64,000 nt of DNA from Sphingobacterium sp. SYP-B4668 (GTDB lineage Bacteria > Bacteroidota > Bacteroidia > Sphingobacteriales > Sphingobacteriaceae): assembly GCF_027627455.1 (NCBI RefSeq), contig NZ_CP115483.1, positions 2,046,001 to 2,110,000 of the forward strand, in the 5' to 3' direction. Every line of letters starts with the position of its first letter. Position 1 is the stretch's first letter. The notes beneath the pieces were generated by a model, which did not search any database, was not told where the DNA came from, and worked only from the letters and a program-made list of their open reading frames with translations. Positions 45,501-53,968 of the stretch are shown piece by piece. The position numbers were made by a program, and so were the translations under genes.

Positions 45501-45971
45501 AGTTATAAGAACTTCGATGTCTCTTTCCTCATTCAAGGGGTTGGAATAAGCGACAATGCCTTAATGGGATATTATGATGGGATCGGCTGGGATGATACGC
45601 AGTTTACGCGTACCTTCTATGGAAGGAGTAATACACCTAAATATTTGGTGGCAGATTCATGGACCCCTGATAATCCTTTAGGCAAATATCCAAGGTTAGA
45701 TAACCAATGGCGGCCAAATAATAATTGGGCGTCATCTATGTGGATTGTGAGTGGAGCGTATTTACGTTTAAAAAATGTGCAGTTGGCCTATAACCTACCC
45801 AAATCAATAGGAGGACGATGGGGACTGTCCAATGCCAAGATATATCTGGCGGGAATGAATCTGCTGACGTTTTCAGAGTTTAAATACCTAGATCCCGAAG
45901 CACCTAGTGTCAGCAACGGATATTATCCACAACAGAAGACGTACAGCATGGGGCTGTCCGTTACTTTCTAA
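42534..45971 (+). CDS. SusC/RagA-type TonB-dependent transporter with STN domain
   Basis: 1145 residues. The N-terminus has a charged leader before the hydrophobic signal (MKLITLFMVATLCQVHAHTH, Met at 42606 is the alternative start). STN domain at about 50-112 (LKGRNTKLTDVLKEIKKQTK). Carboxypeptidase-regulatory-like domain at about 137-205 (IKGKVVDSKGIALAGATVSV). Plug: DEVVVVGYGTQKRASLLGSV, LVDGVERSFNNLDPAEIESV and DAASAAVYGVRGATGVILVT. Barrel ends TYSMGLSVTF. It is coupled to the sigma/FecR pair upstream and to SusD downstream. Confidence 0.95.
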   Translation: MKITSNYEREGDPIRTSLLKFLIVMKLITLFMVATLCQVHAHTHAQMLTLKGRNTKLTDVLKEIKKQTKYDVISETGVVSTLRVPELNLNNVPLDKGLNSILTPLSLTFVIEQNAVIIKRAPIWTTKEAPIIEAQKNIKGKVVDSKGIALAGATVSVKGGTSMSTDENGDFQMNVTTGDVLTVELMGFEVQTQTIGAQGYYTITMKEKVDALDEVVVVGYGTQKRASLLGSVASVQAEQLSKVPVTNLSQALVGRLPGLVTTQSSGLPGSDQVDLYIRGFNSLNRNSPLILVDGVERSFNNLDPAEIESVTILKDAASAAVYGVRGATGVILVTTKRGAEGKPSLTYSASYTLSSNTRMPEYLNGREFVSWYNYADEINGRGPTFPDAVVDKVFNGDPEGVYGNTNWTNEILKSTTPTTQHNVTLRGGQSAVKYFASLGYLNQQGIIKGVDFKRYNLRTNIDATVTKDLSVSLDVAGNVSAANSPQISNFTGNGNSVGTNLMNQIISAHPYIQTVLPDGRYLSSSLLPGNNPLAARDLSGYNDNDNTGIQSSLTLNYNAPFLKGLSFKAVGSFDKNYYHTKSFYTPYTLWTADASNATPTLYETASPYGTLAMLSESYTQSRRWTMQEFINYKQTFNTKHSVDALIVAEQSSYNNTGLGASAQNFDLTDLDQFGFAKDNPNKPTGSDNTANRLGYVGRVNYTYDNRYLAEFSGRVDASTNFPANNRYGFFPSFSAGWRISEEGFFKRLNTAVSSLKLTASYGVLGNDVTGGAYQYLRFMTLSGAPVAHLGGANVNGMLPTSYPNTDLTWEKAQSTNIGLNIALWNGLLSADFNGFYKLTTDILTSVSNTYPPSIGGYFPTTVNSGKVDNRGFELELHHRNQINDFKYSITGAVSWAHNRILSMDQSIDIPEYQSLIGQSIGAKTGLFAEGLFQSDAEAKLSPVVNTSARAGDIKYRDINGDGKITYEQDVAVIGRSHVPELNYSFNFNSSYKNFDVSFLIQGVGISDNALMGYYDGIGWDDTQFTRTFYGRSNTPKYLVADSWTPDNPLGKYPRLDNQWRPNNNWASSMWIVSGAYLRLKNVQLAYNLPKSIGGRWGLSNAKIYLAGMNLLTFSEFKYLDPEAPSVSNGYYPQQKTYSMGLSVTF

Positions 45972-46001
45972 ATACCTTGTAAAACGACAAATAATATTAG
46001 G

Positions 46002-47633
46002 ATGAAAAAATATAGTATTTATTTAATCACGATAACGGTAATGTTATTGGGGACCTCATGTAATGATTTTCTCTTACCTGAACCGACCGATAGATATTCT
46101 GAAAACGTTGCATTCAGTAGCGAAACCAACGCGAAGTTATACGTCAATTCATTTTACCCCATCCTCAACCACTACGGCTTGTTTGGGAGCGCTTATATAG
46201 GTGGAAATATGTATACGGATGGATTGACCGATATCATGAAAACGGCGGGAAGTACCATCGGGTCGAATGGGGCAAGCGCCAACATCTATGCTACGAATCC
46301 AAGCTTAATTACCCCAGACCAAAATTCGTTGGATATCTGGAGTAATGCCTATTACTATATCCGGTTAATCAATGAATTTTTGACGGGATTGGAGAAGAGC
46401 AGCCTGCCGGCTACTGCTAAAACCAATTTATCAGCAGAGGCTAGGTTTTTTAGGGGTTATCTCTACTTTTTATTGATGAGAAACCATGGAAGTGTGATTG
46501 CGCTGACGGAGCTTACAACGACACCGAACAATCCACGAACTACAGAAGCGGAGGGATGGGATGTCGTGCAAGCAGATTTGGATTACGCTGCTAAAAATCT
46601 ACAAGCAGTAGCAACGGATGTCGGACGTATTACCAAAGGGGCTGCTTATGCTATGCAATCGAGAGCGATGCTGTATGCGCAAAGATGGCAAGCAGCCTAT
46701 GACGCAGCTGTCGAAGTGGAAGAATTAGATACCTATTCCCTTAATCCGGCTTATCAAAGTGCGTTTGGCTCATACTTTAATGGGAATAAAGAAGCTATAC
46801 TTGAATTTCGATATAGTTTTCCTCAGCTAACCCACTCATTTGATGCTATTGTTAGTCCTGGTGGGGACGACAATTTATATCAATTTGGAGGAGATGTACA
46901 GCCTACTCAAGAATTAGTTGAACTGTATGAAAAAGCAGGTGGGGGGAAGGTCAACTGGGATGCATGGCATGGCGACATCATTGCAAGTACACCACCTTGG
47001 GCAACACTTGAACCACGTTTTCATGCGACTGTATTATACAATGGCGCTACTTGGAAGGGTCGGACGATAGAAACATTTGTCAACGGGCGTGATGGATGGA
47101 CAGCCTATCCACCGGCTGGGGGGAGTAATAGAGGAGCCTCGGTAACGGGATATTTTCTTCGAAAAAATCTTGATGAAGGCCACGCCGATCTTGTGAATAT
47201 AGCAAGTGCACAAACCTTGGTAGAGATACGACTGGCAGAAGTATATCTGAACTTCGCTGAGGCTGCCTACCATCTGGACAAAATAACGGATGCTAACAAA
47301 GCCTTGAAAGAAGTGCGAGGACGTGTGGGATTACCTGAATTGAACCTAAGTGGGGCGAGCTTACTTGCTCAAATAAAAAAGGAGCGTACAATAGAGTTGG
47401 CAGGTGAAGGACAGCATTATTGGGACTTAAGAAGGTGGAAGGATGCCGAAAGTACGCTTACGGGTAAGTATGTGCATGGCATAAAGATAACAGGCGAGGC
47501 CAATTCATTCCGATATACATATATACGTTGTGACGACACACCGCGTCAATTCCCGGCTAAACTTTATTCATTCCCAATACAGTCATCCGAATTAATAAAT
47601 AATCCGGCTTGTAAACAAATTCAAGGTTGGTGA
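46002..47633 (+). CDS. SusD/RagB-type lipoprotein
   Basis: 543 residues. Lipobox LLGTSC gives Cys20. SusD signs: PEPTDRYSENVAFSSETNAK, LSAEARFFRGYLYFLLMRNH, GAAYAMQSRAMLYAQRWQAA, and near the end LVEIRLAEVYLNFAEAAYHL, IKKERTIELAGEGQHYWDLR. Binds substrate above the SusC channel. The following two lipoproteins are likely part of the same surface assembly. Confidence 0.94.
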   Translation: MKKYSIYLITITVMLLGTSCNDFLLPEPTDRYSENVAFSSETNAKLYVNSFYPILNHYGLFGSAYIGGNMYTDGLTDIMKTAGSTIGSNGASANIYATNPSLITPDQNSLDIWSNAYYYIRLINEFLTGLEKSSLPATAKTNLSAEARFFRGYLYFLLMRNHGSVIALTELTTTPNNPRTTEAEGWDVVQADLDYAAKNLQAVATDVGRITKGAAYAMQSRAMLYAQRWQAAYDAAVEVEELDTYSLNPAYQSAFGSYFNGNKEAILEFRYSFPQLTHSFDAIVSPGGDDNLYQFGGDVQPTQELVELYEKAGGGKVNWDAWHGDIIASTPPWATLEPRFHATVLYNGATWKGRTIETFVNGRDGWTAYPPAGGSNRGASVTGYFLRKNLDEGHADLVNIASAQTLVEIRLAEVYLNFAEAAYHLDKITDANKALKEVRGRVGLPELNLSGASLLAQIKKERTIELAGEGQHYWDLRRWKDAESTLTGKYVHGIKITGEANSFRYTYIRCDDTPRQFPAKLYSFPIQSSELINNPACKQIQGW

Positions 47634-47672
47634 GACCAAACACTCATCAGCTCCTGACAAAAAAGTAAACAG

Positions 47673-49343
47673 ATGAAGAAAATAATAAACCCCATATTCA
47701 TAGCAGTGTGCGTAATAATGGGGGCATCTTGCGCAAAGATAGATTCTCAATTTTTGGAAAAAAGCCAAGCAAAGACCTTGACTACCGTACAGGTTAATTT
47801 TACGGATGGTACAGGAGGATTCAAGCCACTAGAGCCTGAACCTTATAGTAGTGATCTTACTATTGAAATACCATGGTATTATCCCGAGGGCTCTTATACT
47901 GAAACATCCCTAGACAGTCTGATTATCACTGGAAGTATACCTAATAGTGCTTATATGATGCCTTCCTTTGGTTTGGTCAATCTTTCCGTTCCCAAAACAT
48001 TTGCATTAAAGGCTCAAAACGGAGAAACACAGACTTATAAAATCACGGCTATACGGAAAAGAAGCAGTAAAGCTGATATCATTTCGTTCAAGTTGGCAGA
48101 AGCCGAGATAATGGGAGTGGTCGTAAATGATAAGGTGATGATTCCCTATTCTAATGTCGATATAACCAATCAAACCGCAACAATCGAACTATCTCATTAT
48201 GCTAAGATATCTCCAGATCCCGCTGTCGTACGCGATTATAGTCAACCTGTTGTCTACACGGTAACAGCAGATGACGGAACGATCAAAAAATATACGGTTG
48301 AAATTGGAACACCTGTCAAATTGCCTAAGGGATTTGGTACGGTAAGGAAACTCTGGACGAAGTCATCCGGCGATTTGGGATTTGAGGATTACCGTCAAAT
48401 ATCCATTGCGACTAGTGGTGATTACTTTGTTCTCCCGACTTCGAATGAGTGGTTTGGTGGCTCTAATATTAAATATTATAACCGTAAAACAGGAACGATA
48501 GCGGGTAATTTGAATGTTAGTGGAGCAAATGGTATTTACGCTGTGGCCAATGATGTCAATGGTAAAATTATAGGCATCAATAACTTGTATGCCGGCAATA
48601 ACGTTGGGCTTTATGTTTGGGACGATGTGACTGCAACGCCTAGATTATTAGCCCGTACAACAGACTGGAGTAGCGTGGGTAGTACGTTCTACGGTAGAAA
48701 ATTGGCAGTGTATGGTGATTTAAATAGCAATGCCATTATTATGACCACTACAGATGGTAGCACAATAGGCTCAGCCAATAACGTATTGAAATGGACGATA
48801 AAGGACGGCGCCCTCGTGTCGCAAAATCCAGAAGTGATGACCTATCCAAAACCGTATGGGTATGTTGCCAAGGCGGTGCCAACGGGACCACTACCTACGG
48901 ATGACTTTTATTTCAGCTCAAATTCCCCAGCTTTCATCAATTATACAAATTGGGCGTCAAAATCTATCCAATATGCTTTCAGCAGTGATTACATCACCGC
49001 TGCGAGGGGCTATATATCTGGTATGACGTATTTTGAATTTAATAATGCCAAGTACGCAGCTGTAATAGATGCAAGTGCTTATAGTAGTGCTTTGCATATC
49101 TTTGACGTTACCGATCCTTCGAAGATATCAACATCACCGTCGAGTAGTGACTATGCCGCTTTCCACGCATTTGATGGGTCTGCTGAATATGTTGCCAGTC
49201 CTTCACCAAACTTGAATGTGACAGGGGATGTTGCTGTAGGGGCTGTGTCTTCTGATGGCTATACGATGACCGTGTATTTTTTGGTGACAAACGGAGGGGT
49301 TGTGGCATACGAACTTAATTGTATTGATTTAAACGCATTTTAA
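47673..49343 (+). CDS. DUF5018-like lipoprotein
   Basis: 556 residues. Lipobox IMGASC gives Cys20. The N-terminal half holds two DUF5018-like segments (YKITAIRKRSSKADIISFKL and TVTADDGTIKKYTVEIGTPV). The C-terminal half (from about 215) has repeated YYNRKTGTIAGNLNVSGANG-type blades that suggest a beta-propeller-like surface domain. Proteins of this kind sit next to SusC/SusD in Bacteroidota and are thought to bind glycan at the cell surface. A hairpin separates it from the hydrolase gene. Confidence 0.75.
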   Translation: MKKIINPIFIAVCVIMGASCAKIDSQFLEKSQAKTLTTVQVNFTDGTGGFKPLEPEPYSSDLTIEIPWYYPEGSYTETSLDSLIITGSIPNSAYMMPSFGLVNLSVPKTFALKAQNGETQTYKITAIRKRSSKADIISFKLAEAEIMGVVVNDKVMIPYSNVDITNQTATIELSHYAKISPDPAVVRDYSQPVVYTVTADDGTIKKYTVEIGTPVKLPKGFGTVRKLWTKSSGDLGFEDYRQISIATSGDYFVLPTSNEWFGGSNIKYYNRKTGTIAGNLNVSGANGIYAVANDVNGKIIGINNLYAGNNVGLYVWDDVTATPRLLARTTDWSSVGSTFYGRKLAVYGDLNSNAIIMTTTDGSTIGSANNVLKWTIKDGALVSQNPEVMTYPKPYGYVAKAVPTGPLPTDDFYFSSNSPAFINYTNWASKSIQYAFSSDYITAARGYISGMTYFEFNNAKYAAVIDASAYSSALHIFDVTDPSKISTSPSSSDYAAFHAFDGSAEYVASPSPNLNVTGDVAVGAVSSDGYTMTVYFLVTNGGVVAYELNCIDLNAF

Positions 49344-49348
49344 TGAAA

Positions 49349-49386
49349 CAAGCAGATGGAGGAACCTAGATTACCTCATCTGCTTG
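49349..49386 (+). promoter_or_regulatory. Hairpin between DUF5018-like and hydrolase genes
   Basis: CAAGCAGATG(G)AGG pairs with CCTCATCTGCTTG: a 13-bp stem with one bulge and an 11-base loop. No long T-run, so attenuation or mRNA protection is more likely than full termination. Confidence 0.45.
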
Positions 49387-49410
49387 TATAACTATTTTAT
49401 ACTTAAGGAT

Positions 49411-50772
49411 ATGAATATTAAACAATTATTAAACTACGCAGGTATCCTCGCTCTGTGTTGTATTTTGGCCTTTTCTTGTGAACGTACACAGGGAGACCTA
49501 TTGCCTCCTGCAAAAAAGCCTGTCACACCAGTCGATCCTGGTGCTGGCAATGAAGTGATTAAGGAGTTGTTTGAAAAAGCTCCCGTGGTGGTGTGGATTG
49601 AAGCTGCCGCTAATTTTTCAAGATTGGGGACGGCCGAGAGAATGGCTACCGTTTTTCAAAAACTGTCCGATATAGGCGTTAAGGGAATAGTGGTTGACGT
49701 CAAAGGTATACCGGGATTAGTCAACTACGATTCGAAGATAGCTACACAACTAAAGACTTGGAATGGCTATACGCAAAAAGCAGAATTTGACTATTTGCAG
49801 AATGCCATTGTGGAGGGGCGAAAGAAGGGATTAAAAGTCTTTGTGTCTATGAGCGTATTTGCCGAAGGTATGAACTATTATGGCACTCCTATGGGAAAAG
49901 TATATACGGATAATGCTTTTTCAGATATTCAGGCTCAGGTAATGACGGTGACGGGTGAAGTCAAGAAAATAACGGATGTACACGCATATGGTTTGTTAAA
50001 TCCGTTACAGCCATTGGCGCAAAATTATGAGCTTTCTCTTATCAAGGAAGTCATCTCGAACTATGATGTAGATGGTTTTGTATTGGATTATTGCCGTTAT
50101 TATGATATCAGCGCTGATTTTTCGGATTATTCCATCGAAGGTTTTAGAAAATGGGCAAAATTGCCATCTGTCTCGAGGACAGATATTGTCCAGCAGTGGG
50201 GAGTAACAAACGGGGCAGTCACTCCCCAGAAAACAGGACCATTATTTAATAGCTGGTTGGAGTTCCGTGCGCAGACGATACGAGATTTTGTAAGTAAGGC
50301 AGGGGGAATGGTTAAAGAAGTAAAGCCTAATTTAGCCTTTTGTTCCTACGCAGGTTCGTGGTATGATTCATATTATGGAGTTGGGGTAAATTGGGCGAGT
50401 AATACATACGATCCTTCATCCGATGGCTTTAATTGGGCGACGCCTACGTATAAAAATACTGGCTATGCCGAACTGCTGGATATGTTTATGACGGGCAATT
50501 ATACTGCGGCTTTGACAGGACCGGGGTGGTGGACGGTCCAAGGACAGATAAATGGTGCTAATAAGGTGTTGAAGGGTGCTAATATCCACTACGGTGCAAT
50601 AGATATAGGTAATACGCAATGGGTAAATTTGCAAAACGTGAAGGATGCTATAAAAATGATTAGGCAACAAACCAAAGGTATTATGTTGTTTGATTTGGTC
50701 CATATCGACGATCCGACGACCAATCAGTTTAATATGCAACTTTATGACGAATTAAAAGCGTCCTTGGAATAA
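49411..50772 (+). CDS. GHL10-like glycoside hydrolase family lipoprotein
   Basis: 453 residues from the ATG at 49411; the frame is open nine codons earlier. Lipobox LAFSC gives Cys23. The TIM-barrel opening VVVWIEAAANFSRLGTAERM, the strand IGVKGIVVDVKGIPGLVNYD, then KKGLKVFVSMSVFAEGMNYY and DVDGFVLDYCRYYDISADFS resemble the glycosyl hydrolase-like 10 (GHL10/'alpha amylase family') proteins. VLDYCRYYD has the acidic residue expected after strand 4. Substrate unknown. It is the last gene of the locus, before a strong terminator. Confidence 0.78.
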   Translation: MNIKQLLNYAGILALCCILAFSCERTQGDLLPPAKKPVTPVDPGAGNEVIKELFEKAPVVVWIEAAANFSRLGTAERMATVFQKLSDIGVKGIVVDVKGIPGLVNYDSKIATQLKTWNGYTQKAEFDYLQNAIVEGRKKGLKVFVSMSVFAEGMNYYGTPMGKVYTDNAFSDIQAQVMTVTGEVKKITDVHAYGLLNPLQPLAQNYELSLIKEVISNYDVDGFVLDYCRYYDISADFSDYSIEGFRKWAKLPSVSRTDIVQQWGVTNGAVTPQKTGPLFNSWLEFRAQTIRDFVSKAGGMVKEVKPNLAFCSYAGSWYDSYYGVGVNWASNTYDPSSDGFNWATPTYKNTGYAELLDMFMTGNYTAALTGPGWWTVQGQINGANKVLKGANIHYGAIDIGNTQWVNLQNVKDAIKMIRQQTKGIMLFDLVHIDDPTTNQFNMQLYDELKASLE

Positions 50773-50831
50773 TCCTTTTGGCCCGTTGTACCATGTATAA
50801 TACAGCAGCGGCAGCTGATAAGGTCGCATAT

Positions 50832-50871
50832 AATAGAGCAGCCTCACTTACACAAGTGAGGCTGTTCTATT
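50832..50871 (+). terminator. Strong terminator hairpin
   Basis: AATAGAGCAGCCTCACTT and AAGTGAGGCTGTTCTATT form an 18-bp stem with one mismatch and loop ACAC. It closes the second SusC/SusD locus. Confidence 0.8.
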
Positions 50872-50908
50872 ATAGATATTTGTCTCTCGATATTTTAAGC
50901 TAAATTAT

Positions 50909-51073
50909 CCTTGGATGCTGTACGATTTAAAAAATGACCCTAAGGAACAAACCGACGTTGCTTCCCAACATCCGGCTGTACTTCAAGTATTGGATGATAT
51001 CGTCAAGCGTGAACATCAAAATGCGCATATCCGTGAGTGGGAATTTATTAATAGTAAGATGCCAATTAAATAG
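50909..51073 (+). pseudogene. Sulfatase C-terminal remnant
   Basis: A start-less frame reads WMLYDLKNDPKEQTDVASQH, PAVLQVLDDIVKREHQNAH and stops at 51071. 'LYDLKNDPxEQxxxA' is the conserved C-terminal signature of S1-type arylsulfatases. The catalytic N-terminal 400 residues are missing. It lies just past the terminator of the SusC/SusD locus, as if that locus once carried a sulfatase. Confidence 0.8.
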
Positions 51074-51183
51074 GGAAGCGTTGCGTACGTAGATGAATAA
51101 TTGCTAGAAGCGATGATTTGTAAATATCTAATATTTTAGCTAGGTTTATAAGTAGTATGGGTTCACGAAATAATTATAGGTGT

Positions 51184-51693
51184 ATGAAAATCAGGATCTT
51201 TGCAACAGTGTTGGGCGCCACATTAATAGGCGTATCATGTCAGTCTAATAGTAACTCAGGGTCATCCACGGAGCAGGATAGTACGGCGGTGGATTCTTTG
51301 GCGGAGACCCCATACCAAGGTGGTGTGGAGATACCATTTACAGAAGCACAACGATACTTTGTCAATAATACGTACAACAATACGGAGATCGATGAGCTTA
51401 AAATCGATACACAGGAGGAATTTGATCGTATCTTTGGTATGGCTGCTGTAATGGGGGAAGATAGAACGCCAACTTCTATTGATTTTGCCAAGGAATATGT
51501 GCTGGCTATAATTGGAAAGGTGACTGATAAAAAGACTGTTATAAAAGCTGATCACCTTTGGCAACAGGGAGCGGATATCGTGCTGGATTATCATATTGAA
51601 GAGGGCGATAAGTTGTCTTATACGCTGCACCCTTCGCTATTGGTCGTCGTGAATCGGCAGTATGCAGGGAATACGGTCTTTAAAAGGCGATAG
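51184..51693 (+). CDS. Hypothetical lipoprotein, PrcB-like
   Basis: 169 residues from MKIRIFATVLGATLIGVSCQ (lipobox IGVSC, Cys19). A Ser-rich linker follows. The domain FDRIFGMAAVMGEDRTPTSI, DFAKEYVLAIIGKVTDKKTV and SLLVVVNRQYAGNTVFKR resembles PrcB C-terminal-type domains (DFAKExVLA). Function not known. It converges with the ROK gene; the stops are six bases apart. Confidence 0.55.
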   Translation: MKIRIFATVLGATLIGVSCQSNSNSGSSTEQDSTAVDSLAETPYQGGVEIPFTEAQRYFVNNTYNNTEIDELKIDTQEEFDRIFGMAAVMGEDRTPTSIDFAKEYVLAIIGKVTDKKTVIKADHLWQQGADIVLDYHIEEGDKLSYTLHPSLLVVVNRQYAGNTVFKRR

Positions 51694-51699
51694 TTCAGA

Positions 51700-52941
51700 T
51701 CATTGTTCTATAGACAAAAGCTTATTGCGCACCAATAAGGCGCCACCGATAAGGCCCGCTTCTTCCCCAAGGCTGGACATCTTGAACTGTGTATCTCCGT
51801 TGACCAAATTGGGTGAAAACTTATTGATAGCCGATAGAATGGGGAGGAGTACGATTGGACCTGAAAGGGCGACCCTACCCCCGAGGACTACAAGCTCCGG
51901 ATTGAATATGTTGAGTAAGATAGCAAGACCTTTGCCTATTCGCTCCCCAGCTTTGGAAATAAGGTCTATTGCCAGCATGTCGTCGTGTAATGCGGCGTCT
52001 ATAATATGGACCAGTTTGATATCTTCAACATGATGTATATGATCGGTGAGGATAGTGGTTGTACCCTGTCGTATAGCGTGCTTGGTCTGTTGTATCAGCG
52101 TGAGTCCAGATGCTTCAGTCTCTAGGCAGCCCTTTTTTCCGCAATGGCATAAGATATCGTTGTGTAAAATAGGCATGTGCCCAAATTCGCCTGCGAAACC
52201 CGACTTGCCAGAGTAAAGGATACCATCTATAATAATTCCCATCCCTATCCCCTCATCTAGGTTGATGAAGAGTACGTTTTTCTCTTCTTCGATAACTCCT
52301 TTTGCATATTCGCCATATGCCATGGCACGGGTATCATTTTCGATAAATACAGGAATTTGAAATCTGCTTTCTAATACCTCGCTCAAGGGTTGGTTTTCAA
52401 AATTAAAGTAGGTATAACTGTTTCCTGATTTTTGATTGATACGGCCGATAAGATTGAGTCCCATACCTATTGTTTTGGTACGGTCAAAATCTGGGATAGA
52501 CAGGAATTCTTCGATGATAGAGCAGAGTCTTTCAAAACATTCGTCGGTGTTTTCCAGTGTAAATGGAATGTCACGCTGGGTATGGATGGGTTCCTCCAGA
52601 AAATTGACAATGGCGATATTGATATGTTGGCGAGTCGCTTCTACAGAGAGGAAGTAGGCACAGTCTGGGTTCAAACCATAGATATTCGGCTTACGGCCTA
52701 CACCATTGAGTATTTTTCCGTGATCCAGTATGATGCCCTCATGAATGAGCTCATTGACAGTCTCGTTGATTTTGGGGATACTGGTCTTGGTGTGTTGGGA
52801 GAGCTCGGCAATAGTAGCTCTTTCTTTTTTTATTAAATAGAAAATTATATCCTGCTTAAGTTGGGCAGTTTTGTATAGTACGGCATTACTAAAGGTTATT
52901 CCTTCTTTCAATGGTGAAAGTATCTCAACAATTGTCTTCAT
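51700..52941 (-). CDS. ROK-family transcriptional regulator
   Basis: 413 residues. N-terminal winged helix-turn-helix (TIAELSQHTKTSIPKINETV). The ROK sugar-kinase-like domain has VLFINLDEGIGMGIIIDGIL, then GFAGEFGHMPI and the zinc-binding CHCGKKGCLE motif. ROK repressors usually respond to a sugar or sugar phosphate. The acceptor Asp expected after the ATP-binding loop appears as DEGIGMG. Its target is not obvious; no sugar pathway genes adjoin. The upstream region 52942-53230 shows no gene. Confidence 0.9.
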   Translation of the reverse strand: MKTIVEILSPLKEGITFSNAVLYKTAQLKQDIIFYLIKKERATIAELSQHTKTSIPKINETVNELIHEGIILDHGKILNGVGRKPNIYGLNPDCAYFLSVEATRQHINIAIVNFLEEPIHTQRDIPFTLENTDECFERLCSIIEEFLSIPDFDRTKTIGMGLNLIGRINQKSGNSYTYFNFENQPLSEVLESRFQIPVFIENDTRAMAYGEYAKGVIEEEKNVLFINLDEGIGMGIIIDGILYSGKSGFAGEFGHMPILHNDILCHCGKKGCLETEASGLTLIQQTKHAIRQGTTTILTDHIHHVEDIKLVHIIDAALHDDMLAIDLISKAGERIGKGLAILLNIFNPELVVLGGRVALSGPIVLLPILSAINKFSPNLVNGDTQFKMSSLGEEAGLIGGALLVRNKLLSIEQ

Positions 52942-53230
52942 TCAAATTCTTTTACTACACAATGATACCGATAAAAACCAAGAAAAATACGTAAAAGATT
53001 GGAATGGATGGTGAATATTAATACCTAGCGTTGGTTATGTGAGATGATTAAATAGGGGCAATACTATTTAATCATAATTTGGATACGGTATTAGCTTTTG
53101 GATATGTTTTTAGGAAATTTATATAATTATCAAAACAAAATTGATTTTACTTTGTATTATTATATATAAGGGTCGCGCATTTTAGGAAGATGTGTGTCAA
53201 AAATCCATTTGTTAACTGAAAATAACCATT
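52942..53230. other. Gap with no gene found
   Basis: 289 AT-rich bases between the ROK gene start and a small open frame. I see no RNA gene, hairpin or clear promoter box. Confidence 0.4.
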
Positions 53231-53335
53231 ATGAATGTACTCTTGATTGTATTCGGAATCATATGTCTGTTCTGCGTTAGCAGCTTAATCTATCTATTTG
53301 CGCAATATTTTATGGAAAAAAATCAAAATGACTAA
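53231..53335 (+). CDS. 34-residue single-helix membrane peptide
   Basis: ATG to TAA, 34 codons: MNVLLIVFGIICLFCVSSLI then a polar end (FMEKNQND). One transmembrane helix, too short for usual ORF filters. Coding status is uncertain; the terminator at 53502 is on the same strand. Confidence 0.35.
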   Translation: MNVLLIVFGIICLFCVSSLIYLFAQYFMEKNQND

Positions 53336-53501
53336 TCGGTTAGCAAATAGGAGGGGAATACCTAGGCTTAAAGAGATAAAAAAGTGACTCCGTCGTCGTG
53401 AATTAAGTAGACCATTCTAGAGTAAATAAGATATATTAAATGAAAAACATGTAGAGGGGACCGGGCGATAAGGTATTGGGGAATGCACTTATCAAAAGAA
53501 G

Positions 53502-53531
53502 CCGCTTTCAGAAATGAAGCGGTTTTTTTTT
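53502..53531 (+). terminator. Rho-independent terminator
   Basis: CCGCTT...AAGCGG stem followed by nine T residues. It would end a plus-strand transcript that includes the small peptide. Confidence 0.75.
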
Positions 53532-53616
53532 GAAATATTGATTACCTCGTGAAGAATTCGACATACTCCGTTTCATCAACGCACCCATGTAGGTGCCGAT
53601 TTTGGCTTTAAAACAG

Positions 53617-53651
53617 AAAAACCGCTGTCAGATGAATCCGAAGCGGTTTTT
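53617..53651 (-). terminator. Terminator of the tRNA transcript
   Basis: AAAAACCGCT and AGCGGTTTTT form a 10-bp stem; on the minus strand it lies five bases after tRNA-Leu and ends in T residues. Confidence 0.65.
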
Positions 53652-53655
53652 GCTG

Positions 53656-53740
53656 TACCTAGGGCGGGAATCGAACCCGCACTCCCTTAACGGGAACAGG
53701 ATTTTAAGTCCTGCGTGTCTACCAGTTCCACCACCTAGGC
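53656..53740 (-). tRNA. tRNA-Leu (anticodon UAA)
   Basis: 85 bases on the minus strand. Acceptor GCCTAGG with CCTAGGT (one G-U pair), D-arm GTGGAACTGGTAGACAC, anticodon stem CAGGA/TCCTG with loop CTTAAAA (anticodon TAA), a variable arm (TTCCCGTTAAGGGAG), and T-arm GCGGGTTCGATTCCCGC. The long variable arm fits a class II tRNA. CCA is not encoded. Confidence 0.95.
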
Positions 53741-53753
53741 AGGTGATTTGCGG

Positions 53754-53826
53754 AGCGAAAGACGAGATTCGAACTCGCGACCCCAACCTTGGCAAGGTTG
53801 TGCTCTACCAACTGAGCTACTTTCGC
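53754..53826 (-). tRNA. tRNA-Gly (anticodon GCC)
   Basis: 73 bases on the minus strand. Acceptor GCGAAAG with CTTTCGC, D-arm AGCTCAGTTGGTAGAGC, anticodon stem CAACC/GGTTG with loop TTGCCAA (anticodon GCC), T-arm GCGAGTTCGAATCTCGT. It precedes tRNA-Leu in the same transcript. CCA is not encoded. Confidence 0.95.
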
Positions 53827-53868
53827 TTTTAACGTTCGGAGTGTGTATCTCTTTCCGTTTTGGTGATG

Positions 53869-53898
53869 CAAATATAGAGAGAAAAATGTAAATCCAAA
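53869..53898 (-). promoter_or_regulatory. Promoter of the tRNA-Gly/tRNA-Leu operon
   Basis: On the minus strand TTTG (53898-53895), an 18-base spacer, then TATATTTG (53876-53869). Both match the Bacteroidota -33/-7 consensus. It lies 42 bases upstream of tRNA-Gly. Confidence 0.75.
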
Positions 53899-53968
53899 AT
53901 TTATTTATCAAAAAAACATGCCTTGTAGACTAATGTGCTCAATTTGTGGAAGATAAATTTTAACATTT

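Noticed and set aside
51662..52033. 123-codon plus-strand frame
   Set aside because: Antisense of the ROK regulator; composition is a shadow.
53593..53832. 79-codon plus-strand frame across the tRNA genes
   Set aside because: It is the antisense of tRNA-Leu and tRNA-Gly, a common false ORF.
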